This document shows positions 15,401 to 26,025 of a DNA stretch of 64,000 bases, piece after piece. The stretch's first letter is position 1, and each line of letters begins with the position of its first letter. The position numbers and the translations under genes are program-made. The DNA comes from Branchiostoma lanceolatum (taxonomy: Eukaryota > Chordata > Leptocardii > Amphioxiformes > Branchiostomatidae), in the NCBI RefSeq assembly GCF_035083965.1, contig NC_089736.1, forward strand, positions 7,257,501 to 7,321,500, given 5' to 3'. The notes beneath the pieces were generated by a model. It saw only the letters and a program-made list of their open reading frames with translations. It had not been told where the DNA came from and did no database searches.

Positions 15401-17240
15401 TTTAGCCCTCAAAATGCAGGAAATAGTGTCTTCGAGAGTTTTAAAGTCCAAAATTTCTAGGGGGAGGATGCCGCGGACCCCCCTTCATTATTCCTGCTTG
15501 CAGCCCTCATCTTCACACCTGTAGCGCTTGCCATGTGGCTTTGCCACGCAAAGATGCCCCTACACTGTGAAAAAATCCTGGTGAGAACACTGATCATATA
15601 TAATGAAGTTTTCATGTCAAGCTACAAAGCATAAATATCCTTTGTATACAGGACTTAAACTGTCTTTACCAACTTTACCAATTGTGTTCACGATTCCTTT
15701 TGGTAGATAATAAAACAAACATCATCTAGACTATTTTCAGCTCCCAAGTCATGTGGAGCATATCAACATTTATTACTTTGTTGCAAACCTTCTAATCTAA
15801 TGTAGTACTGGTCAGTCAGATTTATATAACTATAAAACATAACAACAAACATTCCCAACCTATCATGTCCTTAGATATATCTAATCCTGATACTAAATTC
15901 AAGGTATGATGACTAGGAACAATAGAAGTAGAAAGAAATGGCAGAGACAAGTTATACCTTTCCGGATGATTTACGAATAACGACCGAACTGTTTATTTCA
16001 AGAGTGCCATGATTTGGGGTACATAAATCTTGTTTATTTGTGAACAACTTATGAATTATTTCCACATAAAAAAGAGTACTCCCTTACATGACCAAAAACA
16101 CTTTTGATACAAAAATGACACTATTTAAAACCAAAACAGCAAAAAATCCATTTAAACCTTACAAAGAGTTAGTACTACTGTAGTTCCTTCTACAAGAGAT
16201 CTATTACCACGCTTGGATACCTGAATTTGTTCTTCCTTTGTCTCGTATAACTGGTCGGTTGGGTCGATGACTGTTTCCGTCTGTACAGGTTCAGGTACTT
16301 CCACTGTCTGCACCTGAAATATGGATGCGTCACCCTTTATACAAAAGGGTTCCCTCTGTCAGTTATTCGGAATCAAAACAAATCAAATCAAATCAAATCA
16401 AAGCGTGAGCTAGAACAGAATAATTGAAAGATCAGACAACACATTAAAATGATCATGTGATTTCTTGACCTTACATACAATGACAGATGATATGTACTGG
16501 AATGGAAAATTGTCAACAAATCGTAAGAAAGTAATCACAGTTTTGATGACAAAATGATAAATAAAACTATTGTCCACCCATAGATTAGATTTTAAATCAT
16601 TCTAGTCACATTCTAATTATCACTTCAGTACAGTTTTATATGAGCTGTATCACACAAAGTCTGTTTACTTTGTACCTACAAGGCAATACAAGTATATGTC
16701 CATATGAGCACAACTTTTCTCATTAATTGAAGTATAAGTGTCAACAAAGAGTGTCCATCTGGTATTCTAATGTATGTTGCGTTTTTACCAAGGTAACTGC
16801 TTTACATTCATATCTATGTTTTTGAGGACAGGGCTTCTTACAAGCATTTGTGAATACGATTGACAATTGTGAATAAAACAAAATGCATAAACAGTAACTA
16901 GAAGTGTTCTTACATGAGCTGAGCCTTACAATCATTTTGCTTTTTTGTCCAATCCTCAATAAACTATTGTGAATAAATTAAAGTACATAAAGTATACGTT
17001 CTTACATGAGCTGAGCCTCACAAGCATTTTGCTTTTTGTCCAATCCTCAATAAACAATTGTGAATAGAAGACATAATCTAGAAGTGTCCTTACATGAGCT
17101 GAGCCGTTCCCATGTTGCACCAGGATTTCCCTTGTCCCGGGCTGTTCCACAGGCATCTCGGAGCCCTCCCCGGAGCGGTTCTTGGTCAGCAGCGCCTGCT
17201 TGATCTTCAGAACGATAGACTCCTCGCTGGCCTCCGCCAT
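9419..17240 (-). CDS. ZNF148: ZNF148/ZNF281 (ZBP-89)-type C2H2 zinc-finger transcription factor
   Basis: Eight coding exons on the minus strand, in order of transcription: 17240-17094, 16313-16221, 14788-14596, 14003-13845, 13457-13368, 12373-12108, 11586-11443, 10783-9419, giving about 818 residues (human ZNF148 has 794). Order: N-terminal region, an acidic/serine-rich stretch, four Krüppel-type fingers of the YHLxRH kind, a fifth finger split across two exons, a Lys/Arg-rich region with an AT-hook-like RGRPAGK, then a long Gln/Pro-rich tail. Finger 1 (CKAAFKTSYHLRRH) and the later motif SKKRRYLKA match ZNF148 finger 1 and its LKKKRYLQA as I recall them, which supports orthology to the ZNF148/281 pair. 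The family binds GC-rich promoters in the nucleus. Oddities: the linker between fingers 2 and 3 reads TCDKP rather than TGEKP, and exon 4 has tandem acceptors. The ATG lies 32 bases inside its exon; the 5' UTR must start in an upstream exon. Confidence 0.85.
11281..11458. repeat. tandem duplication (period 99 bp) of an exon end plus splice donor
   Basis: 11281-11358 and 11380-11458 are two copies of one segment, offset by 99 bases. The right copy contains the last coding bases of zinc-finger exon 7 and its donor (minus strand GTAAGTTG). The left copy, inside the intron, keeps GGCAGAACT but its donor has decayed. It is therefore a pseudo-exon end created by duplication. Confidence 0.75.
11841..12008. 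repeat. short TIR repeat ending GAATTACAGTA
   Basis: Runs from CTTGTTTCTTTCACTGTAAC to GATAAAGTGAATTACAGTA. A longer homologue lies at 57766-57997, which starts TACTGTAATTCTTG and ends GTGAATTACAGTA, so the family has inverted ends. It looks like a non-autonomous DNA element lying in intron 6 of the zinc-finger gene. Confidence 0.55.
13020..13290. repeat. interspersed repeat with AAGTGCCTTTCTCAAGGGCA core
   Basis: The segment includes AGTGCCTTTCTCAAGGGCAC, followed by a region ending near CACCCTAACTGTCAACACAA. A related segment with the same core lies at 59640-59790. From memory this phrase is common in deuterostome repeats, probably SINE-derived. It lies within an intron of the zinc-finger gene. 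Confidence 0.45.
15241..15591. repeat. 351-bp element with 16-bp inverted ends
   Basis: Starts AGTGTTCTCGCCAGGA and ends TCCTGGTGAGAACACT, inverted with one mismatch. Inside, CCCCTACGCTGTG-type phrases recur several times. It resembles a non-autonomous DNA transposon in a zinc-finger gene intron. Confidence 0.55.
16860..17106. repeat. tandem repeat (period about 90 bp) duplicating the donor of zinc-finger exon 1
   Basis: The phrase TTACATGAGCTGAGCC occurs at about 16910, 17002 and 17090. The 17090 copy is the real exon 1 end plus donor. The two others lie in the intron and keep the last four codons and a good donor (minus strand GTAAGA). Intervening sequence (TTTGTCCAATCCTCAATAAAC) is repeated too. 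Confidence 0.75.
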
Positions 17241-17333
17241 GCTGACGTCACCTCACGCCTTGTCTCCGCACACCTAAAACATAAAAAAGGCCTCCAATTA
17301 CTTCATGTTTAAATTTGCATGTGGTCAAAGAGC

Positions 17334-17540
17334 AAGGCTGTGACAGTGTCTCCAGGACCCGTTCCTCTGTTCCAGCACAGAAATTTGTTTGGTGGGAAAA
17401 AATGTCACCACATGTTCAAAAAATCTTGACATGAAATTGATGAAAATATATTTTTGTAAGCTTAAAATGACGGATTCAACAACGAAAATCCAAAACATTG
17501 AGTGGGACAGAAAAAAAAAATTGTGCTGGAGACATTGCTG
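17334..17540. repeat. repeat copy related to 26298-26512
   Basis: Shares GTCTCCAGGACCCGT, GACATGAAATTGATGAAAAT and GTAAGCTTAAAATGA in the same order with the segment at 26298-26512. It lies upstream of the first coding exon of the zinc-finger gene, in a presumed 5' intron. Confidence 0.55.
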
Positions 17541-19379
17541 TTAGAGATGTGCATTGCTTGACAGAACCAAGAGAAAATTACATGTTACGCCATGCCTTAA
17601 CTTTGGAATATACAATGTGGAAATGCCATTCACTATTTAATAACTGACATTCACTATAAGCAAATTAAGCATGATTCCATTTACGTCAGAGTTTATATAC
17701 ATGTCATGCCATACTTCATACCTTGACAATTGTTGTGCAATAAAGCTATTATTATCACAATTTTGACTAAACTGGCTACTTCTACCTTTTGCATACATTT
17801 GACAAATGACACTGCAAGGTCGTTTTTCTTGAAGACTTCTTTTCTAAGTATTTAGCATGACAAAGGATAAGACATGCATACAAATGAGCATGCAAATGTA
17901 AGTAACATTATCTCCAATTACACTTTCTTCCATTTTTGTAAGTTATAGATGGGGCCATGTAATACAAAATGACATTTTGCTCCTGCTTTTAACTACATGT
18001 AACAAGCCTACATGTAATCCACAACATATTTTGTCAGTCAACAGCGACTGATATCTTTGATAACTAAAGCTTCACGTATCCATCAGAACTATTCTCATGT
18101 GTACATAGGTTGTGCAAATCTCAGTAGATTGTAGCAATAAAATGCGACAAGTAAAATACATTAAGTGGAACATAGACTGATAAAGGTAATAATTGATAAT
18201 ATCCAGCACTGGAGAGTTGTAACTTGTTTGTGTGGTACATGTTGGTCGGATGGAAAAAAAAGAAACAGTATCACTCTTCATCCTGAGAGTTAATCTGCCA
18301 GGTAGACACTGAAATATTGCAGTGTTTGATGTAGGAGCGGAGTTAATGCCAGGATTAGTGCTGGGTGTGGGGACGGGAATCATAGTACTATCCAACTGAT
18401 CTTCAGGAGCAAATGGTCTGAGATGCAAGAATTTAGGTCACGGATTGTTGCAAGAAAAAGTCATTCAAGCTACATACAAATGTGGGTTGGGAATCTCGTA
18501 AAAAGACTGTACTGTAGTGTAGTGATGTCTCATTTGTTATGGGATTTATATGTCTGCAATAGAAAAATGTAAATGTAAAATATACAAATACATTTGAATT
18601 TTTTTAATTCCAACAACTTCAAAACTTTCATGTTCATTATTTCAAACAATGTCATAACATTTCATAGTACAATTTACTGCCATTGTTCCACCTAACCAAA
18701 ATTGCACCAGAAGATATACAAATCACCTTATTCTAAAGGCTGTAAGTGACAAATACATAAGTTTTAAAACAAAAATTATGACAGGGATGGATAATAACAT
18801 CAGTTAAAGAATGTCAAATTGGCAACTTGGAATATGATAAGGCCCTGGGCACTTTTGTGGACACAAACCAAGTCTGGGCATTTCATGCACTCATTTTTCA
18901 TTCAGTCTTTTCAAATACAAATATTTTCTATCACAAGTATTCTACACACAATCTGATCCGACACCAAATCGAGTGCAAGTTGATAATATTCCAATCAACA
19001 AATTTTGTTTTGAATATGATCATTCTTATATACCATGGTAGCAATCCTAGACACTTTTGAGGACTACTTAAACATTAAAGTCTAAACAAACAAAAAACTG
19101 CTTTTGCTTCTTAAGTTCTTTCTTTAAAGGCAACTGCCTTCATCCTCTTTCAGATTCTGTTGCCTATTCTTTATTCGGGTAGGCCCATTTTTGAGCTGCA
19201 TTTGATGGCCATATACATAAGTTCATAACTCCAAAGGAAAAGGTTTATGTAACCCTGCTTTTGTCATCAGATTATTTTATAATGTTTCCTAAAAGTTAAG
19301 CAGGAAAACTACAATCTAACTACTAAAATTTTCATGAAAGGTAGAATCCTACACTAATGATCACACAACCACCTGGCGC

Positions 19380-20190
19380 GTACTAGTATATGACGCACAA
19401 GCGACGTGTTTATGTTGTGTCCCCGTATCTGTGTCACTCCACACCCTGCCCTCCCCACCGGCGGCTCAAGTCGCCCCCCTCCCACCCCTCTCAGCAGGGC
19501 ACTAGCGCTACCCTCCTGCCTGGCTCACCGGTTACACACTGTCCGTTACCCTGGCAAACTCTGGGTCCGGGAAACCCGATATTGTGTTATATCAGGCGGG
19601 CGCCGTCTCTGTGAGAATGCGGTTGTGCCACGCGGCGCCATTTGCAGCGCAAAAATGCACCAGTTCTCCCTCGCCGATTTTCTCCCGATCTCCCGCCCTC
19701 CCCTCGCGCCCTCCCACCCTGCCGACGACGGTGCCCCCCTCCCACATGTCCCTTTTCATCGGATCGAAGTGAACGCATGAATTTAAAGATAGAAGGCCCC
19801 TGGAATATTTGCAGCATTAGACATAAAGACAGCGGAGGGGAAAGAGACAATGGCGCACACGTAGTCACTGCGTGTACATGCAAATTTGCATGCAATCGAG
19901 ACGTTCTGAGGCAGCAAAAATGGCCTTGTTTATCCACAACGAAATCGTCATTTTTCTCCACTTTCACGACTCGTATTCCACTAAAACTACCACACATAGG
20001 TTCTAGATATACTACACAATCCTAAGAGTATTGAAAATGTCAGTTTTGTTGCGTATTACTCACCAAAATTTAGAGAAATTGTCGTCGGTTGGTCACAAGG
20101 GTGGGGGGAGCAGACAAGTACGCCATGGAGTCGAACTGCATGCCGGGAACCCCGCGGGCGCCCGTATAAGGACTTATGGCGGGAAATTCA
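19380..20190 (-). promoter_or_regulatory. GC-rich, CpG-containing stretch, likely promoter/first exon of the zinc-finger gene
   Basis: The DNA is markedly richer in G, C and CpG (for example CGCGGCGCCATTT at 19630-19643 and CCCCGCGGGCGCCCG at 20151-20165) than the AT-rich flanks. It lies about 2.3 kb upstream of the first coding exon of a gene whose exon 1 has a 5' acceptor, so a non-coding first exon is expected around here. A divergent + strand gene is possible but none is visible. Confidence 0.45.
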
Positions 20191-21465
20191 AACAAAACAA
20201 AAAGCAAAATACATACAAAAATGGCCCCAATCTTTGATAAATGCATTTATCCATTCAAGTAAGGTTTTTATTTCTATGTCAGCCTAGTACCAGTCCTTTT
20301 GAGTTATTACACAACATGTGGCTGGCATGATATATGATCATATATATCTGACATTTAGGCCTTTTTATATCATTTTATGGTGACGTGGGTCAAATTTGTG
20401 CAGTCATTTCCCCCAAAAATCTAAGCACCCATTGGGGGTCTGCAGAGTGAAGCCAAAAAGATGAAAATACAATAACAGCAAAAAAAGTGTGAGTCTTTCA
20501 CAGGAAAAGGAAGTAGTTTATACCAAAAGTAATTGGCCAGTGGATGAATTTACTACCAAGGTGAATGTCTCTGAGTGTGTCAGTCTGTGTTTGTGTCTGC
20601 CCGAGTGTGGTTGTGTGTGTGTGATAGTTTACGCTGAATGGACCCCAGGTGGAGATAGATGTGTGAGATTTCCCAACTTAAACCCAGTAAAGCCAATGAA
20701 AGCCTGAAGTTCCGTAGTTCTGGATGAAAACATCATGATCAAAGGATGACTCTACAGGATTAATTATAAGTGGCTGCTTTCTCTTTTCTAATTAGATGTT
20801 GATATACATGTCAAACTAATCTCAATGAAAAACAACCGCAGACAATGCATGAAATGAGATGATCTAGCTTGTATATATTGTGAAAACTGGGCACACAGTA
20901 ACACAGATGAAGAACTGAGACTGCTCAGCAGTGACATCACAGCATGCAGATACATGCTCGCAGGTACCCGGAACAACACCCCAGACATCTTGAATAGGCA
21001 GACGGACGAAGGAGGGTACAAGGTTTCTTGTCTTATGAGGAAGGTACGTTAGACTCTTTGTAATGCTTTGTGGCTTGTTGTTGGCAGAATACAAGCATTA
21101 AATGGCTTTGGGTGACTCAGGTACAAATAGCATGAATACCGGTAAGGGTCTTCCCCAGATGAATGTCCTTTGACAGAATCTTGTTGATACAGTTGAACAG
21201 AAACTTCTGCCATTCCCTAATCTTGACAAACAGAATTGGTGTCTCTAATACAATTGGTGTCTGTCTCTAATGTTGCTAGATTAGGCTTAATGATACCAGA
21301 AGATGTCAGGGCATGGGGTTGCTAAGACGTCAATGGTAAAAAGGGGGTCTGCATGGTAGAATGTAAAAAGGATTCAGCCATTCCACTTGATTTAACATAG
21401 AGTGAAATTGGTTCAATATTCTATATATCTATATATGACCTAGGTGAAGCACAATTGGCACCTGA

Positions 21466-21795
21466 ATTTAGGAGGGCCTGCATGCCCCTTTTACGTAGAG
21501 CGTAATCGGCCGTTTTAATTTTACGTAGAGCGTTGCTGATTACTAGTACTCCATAATTTAGCGTAGAGCGTAGGGAGGCTTTTCTGAATTTAGCGTAGAG
21601 CGTAGGGAGGCTTTCTGAATTTAGCGTATTACATAGCCGGCCCTCTGAATTTAGCGTAGAGCGTTTTTGGGACCCCCCCATGCAGGCCCTCATTTAGCGT
21701 AAAGCAAAGTTAGCCTGCTATAATTTAACGCAATGCGTGATTGCCGCAATCAACCCATAATTTTTCTGAATTTAGCGTAGAGTCTTGACGGCCCC
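21466..21795. repeat. interspersed repeat of AATTTAGCGTAGAGCGT units, second copy
   Basis: Phrases such as TGAATTTAGCGTAGAGCGT and GTAGGGAGGCTTTCTGAA repeat several times, and CCCCCCATGCAGGCCCTC is shared with the copy at 2490-2662. Here the array is longer and extends past that closing phrase with further TTTAGCG units. Confidence 0.6.
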
Positions 21796-22136
21796 TGCGC
21801 AGCAGCTAGACCTCTTTAATAAGTCGATTGTGGACAAAACATAGGAGCAGATGGGGTCCAGTATCTTAAGAATAACAAATGCACAAAAGCTCACAGAAAT
21901 ATATGTATGTGAGCAACTTTTCTAGTAACATACCTACATACAAAAATCGACGTAGGGCGCACAAAACTGATAATTTTAGTTTATTTTCAGGTGAGACGAC
22001 CTATGTGGCTAAGGGGTAACAACCCTGCAGCAGAAAACTGAAGAGGGCTGGCAGAAAGGCACACATAAGCTTCGATAAAATCCCAGATTTCCCAGTACCG
22101 AGTAAGCCTTCCAAATCTATCTTCATAAAAGTAACA

Positions 22137-24635
22137 ATGAAGATGATAATTGTTTTCATCATTCTGGTAGGATGTGAAAGTTTAGACTCTACATGTTTCC
22201 CTGGGTGCAAAAACACAAAATCATGTCCATTTTCCATTCATTCTGGCATGCATGTGCATAAGGTTGATTACCATGATGCTTGTCTCTTATGCACTGCACA
22301 ATTGAACCAACAACATGATCTAACTGTGCAGAATACCTCTCAAACATGCCTGCCTGACGCTACACGGATTGGGGTTAGAGGGTTTGTATTTGGGAAACTC
22401 TCAGCTCAGAAACTACGGCCACTTCAGCACTCAGCACTATATGACCTAGCTTTACATGAATGTGGAATCACAGATTTGGAACCTGATACTTTGACTGGTT
22501 TTCATGTTTTGAACTCTTTACATCTTGACTTCAACAATTTGACTCATGTCAAGCGAACCTGGTTTGACGGTTTGAAGTTTCCAGAGTTGCTACACACTCT
22601 ATCACTATCCCACAACTACATAACTAACATCGATTCGAAATGTTTCGGAAAGCTTGTTGATTTGAGAGTATTGTTGCTTGACAATAACTCACTACAAAGC
22701 ATCCAGCCATTTTGGTTTTACAATCTTAGAAGTTTGACCCAACTTTCCTTGAAATCAAATTCCATCAAAAGCCTTCACTCAATGGCATCATTGCCAAGGC
22801 TCGGCCGCCTAGATTTGAGCAGAAATGCATTGACGTGTTTGTCAATTGAAACTATGAAAAGGCTACAAGTGCTAAAAGAACTGACAGTGAGTGAAAATAC
22901 ATTGCTTGCTCTCGATGGTTCTACTTCTTTTTTGATGCACTGGTGCCTTGATTATCGTCACTATCGTTATCTTGGTCATTACATTGCACTAAAGGTGAAT
23001 GAGGCAGTTTTCTGTATAACCGGTTCTCAACTAAAACAATATAACATCCAGATGCAACATGACTCTCTCGGACAGCTAGTTCGGCCAAATGTAGAACCAA
23101 GTGGGCAATGCAGATCATTGGCAGTTAAGTTGACTTCAGGAAGCCAGATGAAGTACAATCTACCAGTTGTTATCATATCAACTGACAAAAAATCAGATGA
23201 ACATATCACTAACATCACTAGCTTGTGCCAACTAGCTTGGAAAGACGTAGGCAGCATAAGGTTGGCAATTGGGGAAGACTTTACCCTGCAGATTGTTCCA
23301 ATGGGTGTAGACAAATCCCATATTGTTGCTATAGTTCTCTCCGATGTCATCTCAAATGGAAACAGGAGCCAGTCGCAAGGTAAATGCTACAGCAGAGGTC
23401 AAGAGGAAATGATGAATGTAACATGTGTTGTCAACACTTGGAACAAGACTTTCCAACACGTCTTCACTGCACCCATGTCCAGTACTGCTGATGGTACTGT
23501 GTGTGAAGAAAAGACAAGCACTGTGTCCAACTTTTCTGATGGCACCATGTGCACAGATGAAATAAAGATTCAGACGACAGAAACGACCAAGACTAAAACA
23601 ACCAAGACTATCCTCATTCAAACACGCCCTGATACAAGTAGCATGGTGACAATGCAGCCAGAAAAGGGAAAATCCTTACCAGTCAGAATCATCACGTTGT
23701 CATCTGTAGTCGGGTTTTTTCTCATAGCAACACTTATTACATGTAGCATCAGAGCGAAGGGCTATTGTTCACAGGACAACCAGGCTGCTGGTAATTTACA
23801 GGGGCCTCCGCCACGGGGTATCATCAGCCTGAATCACTTTACGATAAGTGGACCAAATGTCAATTTTTCAGTCCCATGTGAAGAGACAGATGTGCCCCTA
23901 GGTGATGAGCAGCAATACAGTGAAATTCCCGACGAGTACTACTCCAACTACCAAAATACTTCACCGGAGACTCCTATTGATAATGATTACTGGCACATTC
24001 CCGACAGTTACTTTGACTACGAGAACACACGACCAGCATCACTACATCAATACTGGGAAATCCCTGATGAGCACTACAACTACCAAAATACCACAACGCG
24101 CCCCCTGTCATTCCCTCTGACATCTGATAAAGTAGAGGATGACGCTGTAACTTTCTACGCTGCCACAGCTGAGGTGGCTCTTCCTTCATCAACCAGGGCA
24201 GGTGGCAAACATCCATCCTACAGCACATACCCTCGTAACAAATCAGTCTCACTGATACATGCATGTCAGAGGAAGACGAACATTAGATCGTACGGCATGC
24301 CTGTAGTAGGCAGGTACGGGGCCAGGCGCATGGCTTTAGCTTCAATGGCTATGACTTTATACAACAACCCAACACAGGCAAGCAGATGGCAGACTAACTT
24401 GAAGTACTGGGCTGGATACAAACCCGAACCCTCAAACAAAGAAACACTTAGAAAGATGTCGTATCAACAAGCCCTAAACATACCCATTAACACATCCAAG
24501 GGTGATTCCTTAATAACATGCAAGAACGATAACAAAGGCAAAATTCGCAGGTCGAAAAGCTTGAGCATGAATTTATCTATGTTAAAAATGGATGAGTCCA
24601 ACAAGAAAGCAGCTTACCGTCGTCAAAGTATTTAG
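22137..24635 (+). CDS. leucine-rich-repeat transmembrane receptor with tyrosine-repeat tail
   Basis: A single-exon frame of 832 residues. It has a signal peptide (MKMIIVFIILVGC), a Cys-containing N-terminal stretch, then about six LRRs at residues 95-265 (LxxLxLxxNxL pattern, for example LRVLLLDNNSLQSI). A Thr/Ser-rich stalk follows, then one transmembrane segment near 518-540 (VVGFFLIATLITC) and a cytoplasmic tail of about 290 residues. Between about 590 and 660 the tail repeats Tyr motifs: YSEIPDEYY, YQNT, YWHIPDSYF, YENT, YWEIPDEHY, YQNT. YxN is the known Grb2 SH2-binding pattern, and YxxI fits SHP/Src-type SH2 sites. The end is basic with SKSLSMNLS-like Ser sites. No TIR domain is present, so it is not a Toll-like receptor. 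The lack of introns may reflect retroposition or the exon habit of LRR families. The ligand is unknown. The ATG lies in a clean context (AACAATGAAG) and starts the signal peptide. Confidence 0.85.
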   Translation: MKMIIVFIILVGCESLDSTCFPGCKNTKSCPFSIHSGMHVHKVDYHDACLLCTAQLNQQHDLTVQNTSQTCLPDATRIGVRGFVFGKLSAQKLRPLQHSALYDLALHECGITDLEPDTLTGFHVLNSLHLDFNNLTHVKRTWFDGLKFPELLHTLSLSHNYITNIDSKCFGKLVDLRVLLLDNNSLQSIQPFWFYNLRSLTQLSLKSNSIKSLHSMASLPRLGRLDLSRNALTCLSIETMKRLQVLKELTVSENTLLALDGSTSFLMHWCLDYRHYRYLGHYIALKVNEAVFCITGSQLKQYNIQMQHDSLGQLVRPNVEPSGQCRSLAVKLTSGSQMKYNLPVVIISTDKKSDEHITNITSLCQLAWKDVGSIRLAIGEDFTLQIVPMGVDKSHIVAIVLSDVISNGNRSQSQGKCYSRGQEEMMNVTCVVNTWNKTFQHVFTAPMSSTADGTVCEEKTSTVSNFSDGTMCTDEIKIQTTETTKTKTTKTILIQTRPDTSSMVTMQPEKGKSLPVRIITLSSVVGFFLIATLITCSIRAKGYCSQDNQAAGNLQGPPPRGIISLNHFTISGPNVNFSVPCEETDVPLGDEQQYSEIPDEYYSNYQNTSPETPIDNDYWHIPDSYFDYENTRPASLHQYWEIPDEHYNYQNTTTRPLSFPLTSDKVEDDAVTFYAATAEVALPSSTRAGGKHPSYSTYPRNKSVSLIHACQRKTNIRSYGMPVVGRYGARRMALASMAMTLYNNPTQASRWQTNLKYWAGYKPEPSNKETLRKMSYQQALNIPINTSKGDSLITCKNDNKGKIRRSKSLSMNLSMLKMDESNKKAAYRRQSI

Positions 24636-24719
24636 CCAGGATGTTCAATGTCCACCTCATCTGACATATTAAACCTGACTTCATCAGTTACCACTTGTTC
24701 ATTGTGAGTACTGAACCTT

Positions 24720-25140
24720 CCCCACTCTATACTATCATGTACCACCCCTTTCCTTAGTGCTGAAGGACCTTCCCTCATGCTGTACTATCCTGTACCATCC
24801 CTTTCCTATCCTTAGTGCTGAAGGGCCTTCTCCCACCATGTACTCTTATGTACCATCCCTTTTCTCAGGGCTGAAGGACAGCGCCCCCTGTATTATACTG
24901 TATACCATATACTGTCCCCAGCGTTATCTGAGGTGCCATCCCCAAACCTGTAATACCCATATCACCCTTCCTTTAGTGCTGAAAGACCATCTTCACCCTG
25001 TAACATACCTTTCCTTAGTGCTGAAAGACCATCCCACCATGTACTATTCTGTACCATCCCTTTCCTTAGTGCTGAAGGACCATACCCCACCATGTACTTT
25101 TCTGTACCATCCCTTTCCTTAGTGCTGAAATACCTTCCCC
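24720..25140 (+). repeat. degenerate minisatellite in the LRR gene 3' region
   Basis: Units of roughly 55-70 bases repeat the phrase CCTTAGTGCTGAAGGACC preceded by TGTACCATCCCTTT. About six to seven imperfect copies follow the stop codon of the LRR gene within 100-500 bases, so they are probably transcribed in its 3' UTR. Confidence 0.7.
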
Positions 25141-26025
25141 CACTCTATGTACTCTATCAATACAGAGTAAGACACTCATACATGTACTTGACAAAATTTT
25201 GCTCCATGATCCCTTTATTTGTTCAGAAGTTCTGTAATATAGAATGTTGAGTTCTAGTGTAGCAGAATTATTGCTTTATATTTGAAGAAATTGTTAACAC
25301 ACTGTAAGTTTGATAAGTTGTGTATTGTGTTGTTGTATGCACTGTATAAAGGCAACACGAAATACTTTCTTTGTTTGTAATAATATGGTTCCTAATTATG
25401 AGAGTGCTCAATCTTAACATTTCAAGAAAGAACATCTTAGATTTTTTGTATTTACTGTATAACGTTATATTGAATGTTGTAGAAGTCAAAAATAGAATTA
25501 AGTTGAAGAAGTCTCAAATATCTTTCCCCTCTGCCAACGTCATACTTTCAGCATAGTTTGTTTTGAAAGTTGTTTACTAGATTTGTGAGCAGGCGAAACG
25601 TTGTGGTACTAGACTGAATAAAAGTTCTAAATGGGAACTATGCGGCTCCAGATGTCTTACTGAGGAACGACTGCAGTGTGAAAGATGTCGGTTAGCTTGA
25701 GGAATGAATCCACTCTACTTTATACTAGATTTGTGAGCAGGATAATTTAGAAAGAAATGGAAGGATTTTAAAGATTTCTAATGTGAAAATATCTTTGTCA
25801 TGAATGTTTACTATTGCACCATACAACAATAACCCTATAACTACCCTTCGTGCTGCACATAACAGATACCACCAAAAATATGACTTATGAAATATGAATT
25901 AGGGATAAAGATGTGAGGGAAACTAAGTGCCTTATCGAAAGTTCTGTCTAGTTCTAGATGTTGAATCCTGGTATTCCTTGTCATCATAATACAAATCTTG
26001 CAACAACAAGTTATTCTAAAAGTTG
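25141..26025. other. AT-rich intergenic stretch between LRR gene and HTATIP2-like copy C
   Basis: No gene is seen. It holds the rest of the LRR gene 3' region and the insertion flanked by 19-bp direct repeats at 25575-25741. Confidence 0.4.
25575..25741. mobile_element. about 130-bp insertion flanked by 19-bp direct repeats
   Basis: TACTAGATTTGTGAGCAGG occurs at 25575-25593 and exactly again at 25723-25741. The 129 bases between them start CGAAACGTTGTGG and contain AATAAAAG. A long exact duplication like this is the usual target-site mark of retroposition, with the insert a short, truncated retroelement of unknown family. Confidence 0.6.

Larger units (their letters stand above)
17241..22136. 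other. long stretch without recognised coding sequence
   Basis: Upstream of the zinc-finger ATG there is an acceptor (minus strand TTTTATGTTTTAG, exon starting 17272), so 17273 to about 19.5 kb is probably its first intron. The stretch also holds the GC-rich region at 19380-20190 and the AATTTAGCGTAGAGCGT repeat near the LRR gene. Open frames here have no domain or conserved-looking motif. Confidence 0.45.

Noticed and set aside
19390-20025. Several overlapping open frames of 70-136 codons on both strands
   Set aside because: They lie in a GC-rich, CpG-containing stretch where stops are rare, overlap each other in different frames and show no motif. A promoter explains the region better.
20489-20707. 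72-codon frame with many Cys and Val
   Set aside because: The Cys/Val run comes from a TGTGTG-rich stretch; no acceptor, donor or domain was found.
22137-24635. LRR gene considered as a Toll-like receptor or a VLR-type antigen receptor
   Set aside because: There is no TIR domain, and the LRR array is short and followed by a long stalk and tyrosine-rich tail, unlike either class.
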